From Cyanophora paradoxa (Eukaryota; Glaucocystophyceae; Cyanophorales; Cyanophoraceae): a DNA stretch of 64,000 nucleotides. The notes below the pieces were generated by a model. It did no database searches. It was not told the DNA's origin and saw nothing but the letters and a program-made list of their open reading frames with translations. Position 1 is the first letter of the stretch; each line of letters starts with the position of its first letter. The stretch is taken from the NCBI GenBank assembly GCA_004431415.1, contig QPMI01000417.1, positions 185,554-249,553 on the forward strand, written 5' to 3'. This document shows, piece after piece, positions 62,610-64,000 of this stretch. Made by a program: the position numbers and the translations under genes.

Positions 62610-62884
62610 TTGCACTTCTTAGGAGCCGGCTTTGAAATTTTATCGGTCTTGGCCTTGTCTTCCTTCCCGTCCTTCTTCTCGGCCCCCTTCTTCCCCTGCT
62701 TCGTCGGGCGCATCGCCACGAATATTTCGCCGGGCGAGACGTCCTCGTACAGCGGCTTCGGTCCCTTAGGAAATTCGGGCGGCCCCTTCAGCTTCTCCTT
62801 CGCCTCCTTCACCTCGGCCTTGGTGGGCCGCTCCTGCCCGTTCGTGGGCGCCTTTTTCGCGGGCTTCTTCTGCGCCTCCGGCAT
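62606..62884 (-). CDS. Lys-rich basic element protein
   Basis: An intact frame of 92 residues, about one quarter Lys (KKPAKKAPTNGQERPTKAEV, then KQGKKGAEKKDGKEDKAKTD), ending in KKCK. The middle carries PLYEDVSPGEIFVAMRP, which looks like a short folded strand pair. A strong promoter box lies 13 bases upstream. A basic protein of this kind could bind packaged DNA. With the Lys/Pro-rich gene at 54,679, it is one of two such proteins in the element. Confidence 0.6.
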   Translation of the reverse strand: MPEAQKKPAKKAPTNGQERPTKAEVKEAKEKLKGPPEFPKGPKPLYEDVSPGEIFVAMRPTKQGKKGAEKKDGKEDKAKTDKISKPAPKKCK

Positions 62885-62886
62885 GT

Positions 62887-63224
62887 TTACCCATCACCAG
62901 AAAAATATGGGTTGGCGCCCCCGTACGTCTCGGGGAACTGCCTCTCCCACCTGCGCATGGCCGCGTCCCTCTGGTCGTCGAAGCTACGGTAGGCCGCGGC
63001 CCTCTGCCCATCACGATTTGCCAGAGCCGTGCACGGACCTCGTCCTGCAGTCTGTACACCCAATCGCGAATGTTCTCGACGATATCCGTCGGCAGCGTGG
63101 CCAACCCCGCCTTGATCTCGGGTACATCCGTGGGATCCTCTTCGAGCGTAAGCTTCTGCATGCGAGCGCGCAGCATCTCAATTTGCGTATCGATTGGGGC
63201 CCAATAAGGGATAGATCGAGACAT
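62887..63224 (-). CDS. Small helical element protein, one frameshift
   Basis: The ATG at 63,224 opens a frame with MSRSIPYWAPIDTQIEMLRA and TLPTDIVENIRDWVYRLQDE. Near 63,020 coding character passes to another frame (AAAYRSFDDQRDAAMRRWER, then FPETYGGANPYFSGDG) that ends at a TAA at 62,887, two bases before the next ATG. One indel reconnects them into about 110 residues. A promoter box lies 16 bases upstream of the ATG. No family recognised. Confidence 0.55.
62897..62910 (-). promoter_or_regulatory. Late-type promoter motif, Lys-rich protein
   Basis: Minus-strand CCATATTTTTCTGG lies 12 bases before the ATG at 62,884, within the end of the upstream gene. Confidence 0.55.
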
Positions 63225-63238
63225 CGGGGTACGGGGTC

Positions 63239-63495
63239 ACTGAGAAATAACACTGGGTCGGAAGAGGAGGTACCCCACCAGGATCCCCGCTATAATCCAG
63301 AGGGCGACCAGTCGCGCTCCGCCGGCGCGCCCCCGGGCGTCACCATCAGCTGCCCCGCCCCGGGCCTGCGCAGGCCGTGCGTGCGGTCCGCCAGTGCGGG
63401 CGCGGGAACTGCTCCTGCGGCATGCGCTCGGGGTAGATGCCGTCGAATCGGTTCTGCATTTGGTACATGTCCCTATCGAACAGCAGGGAGGCCAT
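63239..63495 (-). CDS. Small C-terminally anchored membrane protein, frameshifted
   Basis: The ATG at 63,495, 19 bases after a strong promoter box, begins MASLLFDRDMYQMQNRFDGI and a PERMPQEQFPRPHW segment. The frame is lost in a GC-rich stretch near 63,350-63,370. The frame that continues ends with a clear membrane helix (LVALWIIAGILVGYLLFRPS) and a stop at 63,239. The full product would be about 85 residues. The stop lies just before the promoter box of the next gene. The gene is not visible as a single open frame. Confidence 0.5.
63240..63250 (-). promoter_or_regulatory. Late-type promoter motif, gene at 63,224
   Basis: Minus-strand TTATTTCTCAG lies 15 bases before the ATG at 63,224 and inside the last codons of the upstream gene. 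Confidence 0.55.
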
Positions 63496-63721
63496 TTCTC
63501 AATTTGGGGAGGGACTTAGAAATACTGCCCGTGAGCTCCCTGTCGCGGATCCTGCGAAAATCCGCGAAGAGCCCGCGCGCGCAGCGCCTGCAGACGAGGC
63601 GGGCCCGCCCGCCCACGCGCGCCACCGAGATCTCGTGGCCGAACTGCAGGTGGCCCGGGAAGCAGGTGGGGGGGTAGTCGCAGACGAAGCAGTGAACTGG
63701 GCAGTTGCGCCGCCGGATCAC
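63473..63721 (-). CDS. Possible zinc-binding element protein
   Basis: A frame with an ordered Cys/His pattern: CPVHCFVCDYPPTCF, then H and LQFGHEISVARVGGRA, then LVCRRCARGLFADFRRI. Two C-x-x-C-like pairs about 40 residues apart suggest a zinc ribbon or treble-clef fold. The start is not clear: the only plausible initiator in this frame is a GTG, and the ATG overlapping the previous stop is out of frame, so an indel near the start is likely. The real end may be near 63,516, because the last 15 codons run through the next gene's promoter box. Confidence 0.4.
   Translation of the reverse strand: MIRRRNCPVHCFVCDYPPTCFPGHLQFGHEISVARVGGRARLVCRRCARGLFADFRRIRDRELTGSISKSLPKLRNGLPAVR
63515..63524 (-). 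promoter_or_regulatory. Late-type promoter motif, gene at 63,495
   Basis: Minus-strand TATTTCTAAG lies 19 bases before the ATG at 63,495. Confidence 0.55.
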
Positions 63722-64000
63722 ATCTGAATTGCAATCGCGGGCTCGCTCGCCGCCTTCCTCGGCGCGCGCTGGCGCTTGGGCTGGGCCTCGAGCGGGCTCG
63801 GGTCGCCCTCCGCGGGGGCCGCCTTGGCCTTCTGCCGGGGCGCCGCGGGGGGCTTCGGGGCCGTAGGGGCTGCCGGTGCCTGGCTCGAGCCGGCGGCCGG
63901 GCCAGCGGCGTCGGTCACCTGCGGGCGCTGCGGCGGAGGGCTGGTCTCCCGGGCCCCCTCCTCGAGGACCCGGCGCATGAAGCGCGAGACGCGGCCGCTG
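63718..64000 (-). CDS. C-terminal end of a Pro/Ala-rich element protein
   Basis: The minus-strand frame is open from the window edge to a stop at 63,718, overlapping the next gene. It includes VSRFMRRVLEEGARETSPPP, then Pro/Ala/Lys-rich low complexity and a basic KRQRAPRK cluster. An internal Met at 63,978 could be a start, but the frame remains open to the right edge, so the gene is probably partial. The bias resembles other disordered tails in this element. No family recognised. Confidence 0.4.
   Translation of the reverse strand, partial: SGRVSRFMRRVLEEGARETSPPPQRPQVTDAAGPAAGSSQAPAAPTAPKPPAAPRQKAKAAPAEGDPSPLEAQPKRQRAPRKAASEPAIAIQM

Noticed and set aside
40049-64000. Bacterial or phage contamination, because of YqaJ and tightly packed genes
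   Set aside because: No Shine-Dalgarno sites, spliceosomal introns in two genes, a nucleocytovirus-type capsid, and AT-rich eukaryotic-virus-like promoter boxes argue against it.
1-64000. CRISPR arrays, rRNA genes, insertion sequences
   Set aside because: No regularly spaced repeats with unique spacers, no rRNA core sequences and no transposase motifs were seen. The repeats present are satellites or the four-copy element repeat.

Overview
This window looks like nuclear DNA of a GC-rich, intron-rich unicellular eukaryote, most likely a microalga or other protist. A haptophyte is my guess only. The evidence is a set of eukaryotic-type genes cut by short GT-AG introns whose exons rejoin in phase: a subtilase, a PARP, a cyanase, a FAM221-like protein and a soluble adenylyl cyclase. 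I saw no rRNA, no convincing tRNA, no CRISPR array and no bacterial operon structure. Exon joins were worked out by eye from reading frame, splice dinucleotides and family motifs, so exon edges are approximate except where stated.

Positions 1 to about 38,200 hold the host genes: weak exon-like stretches (1-1,000), degenerate WD40 exons (2.4-2.9 kb, +), an F-box/LRR gene (3.2-5.1 kb, -), a secreted peptidase S8 (7.1-13.8 kb, -) with a partial duplicate of its last exons at 1.9-2.25 kb, a repeat-rich stretch (13.8-16.9 kb), a PARP-type ADP-ribosyltransferase (16.9-23.1 kb, -), a complete five-exon cyanase (23.2-24.1 kb, +), a FAM221-like Cys/His protein (24.3-26.1 kb, -), a soluble-adenylyl-cyclase-like gene with two cyclase domains, a P-loop ATPase and a helical tail (about 27.1-36 kb, +), and an unrecognised 3' gene or gene end (36.1-38.2 kb, +).

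From about 40,050 to the right edge lies an integrated DNA-virus-like element, at least 24 kb long and open at the right. It encodes a YqaJ/lambda-type exonuclease, an SF3 helicase, a double-jelly-roll major capsid protein (broken), several small single-pass membrane proteins, a candidate single-strand-binding protein and a run of probable virion proteins. The gene set fits a small relative of the nucleocytoviruses (mriyavirus/gamadvirus type, known from haptophyte viruses) or a polinton-like virus. I cannot separate these without searches, because no packaging ATPase is visible in the window.

Two features make the element unusual. Its left, replication-type half contains about a dozen short spliceosomal introns with the same GTGCG...GCAG character as the host genes, while its right, structural half looks intronless. 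Most structural and small-protein genes carry a shared TTTCT-core AT-rich motif about 10-36 bases upstream of the ATG, which the spliced genes lack. A nested set of four long inverted and direct repeats lies between gene blocks at 54.0-55.5 kb. Many element genes carry frameshifts, including an exact 11-base duplication in the capsid gene. Host exons nearby read cleanly, so the element is probably a decaying endogenous copy.
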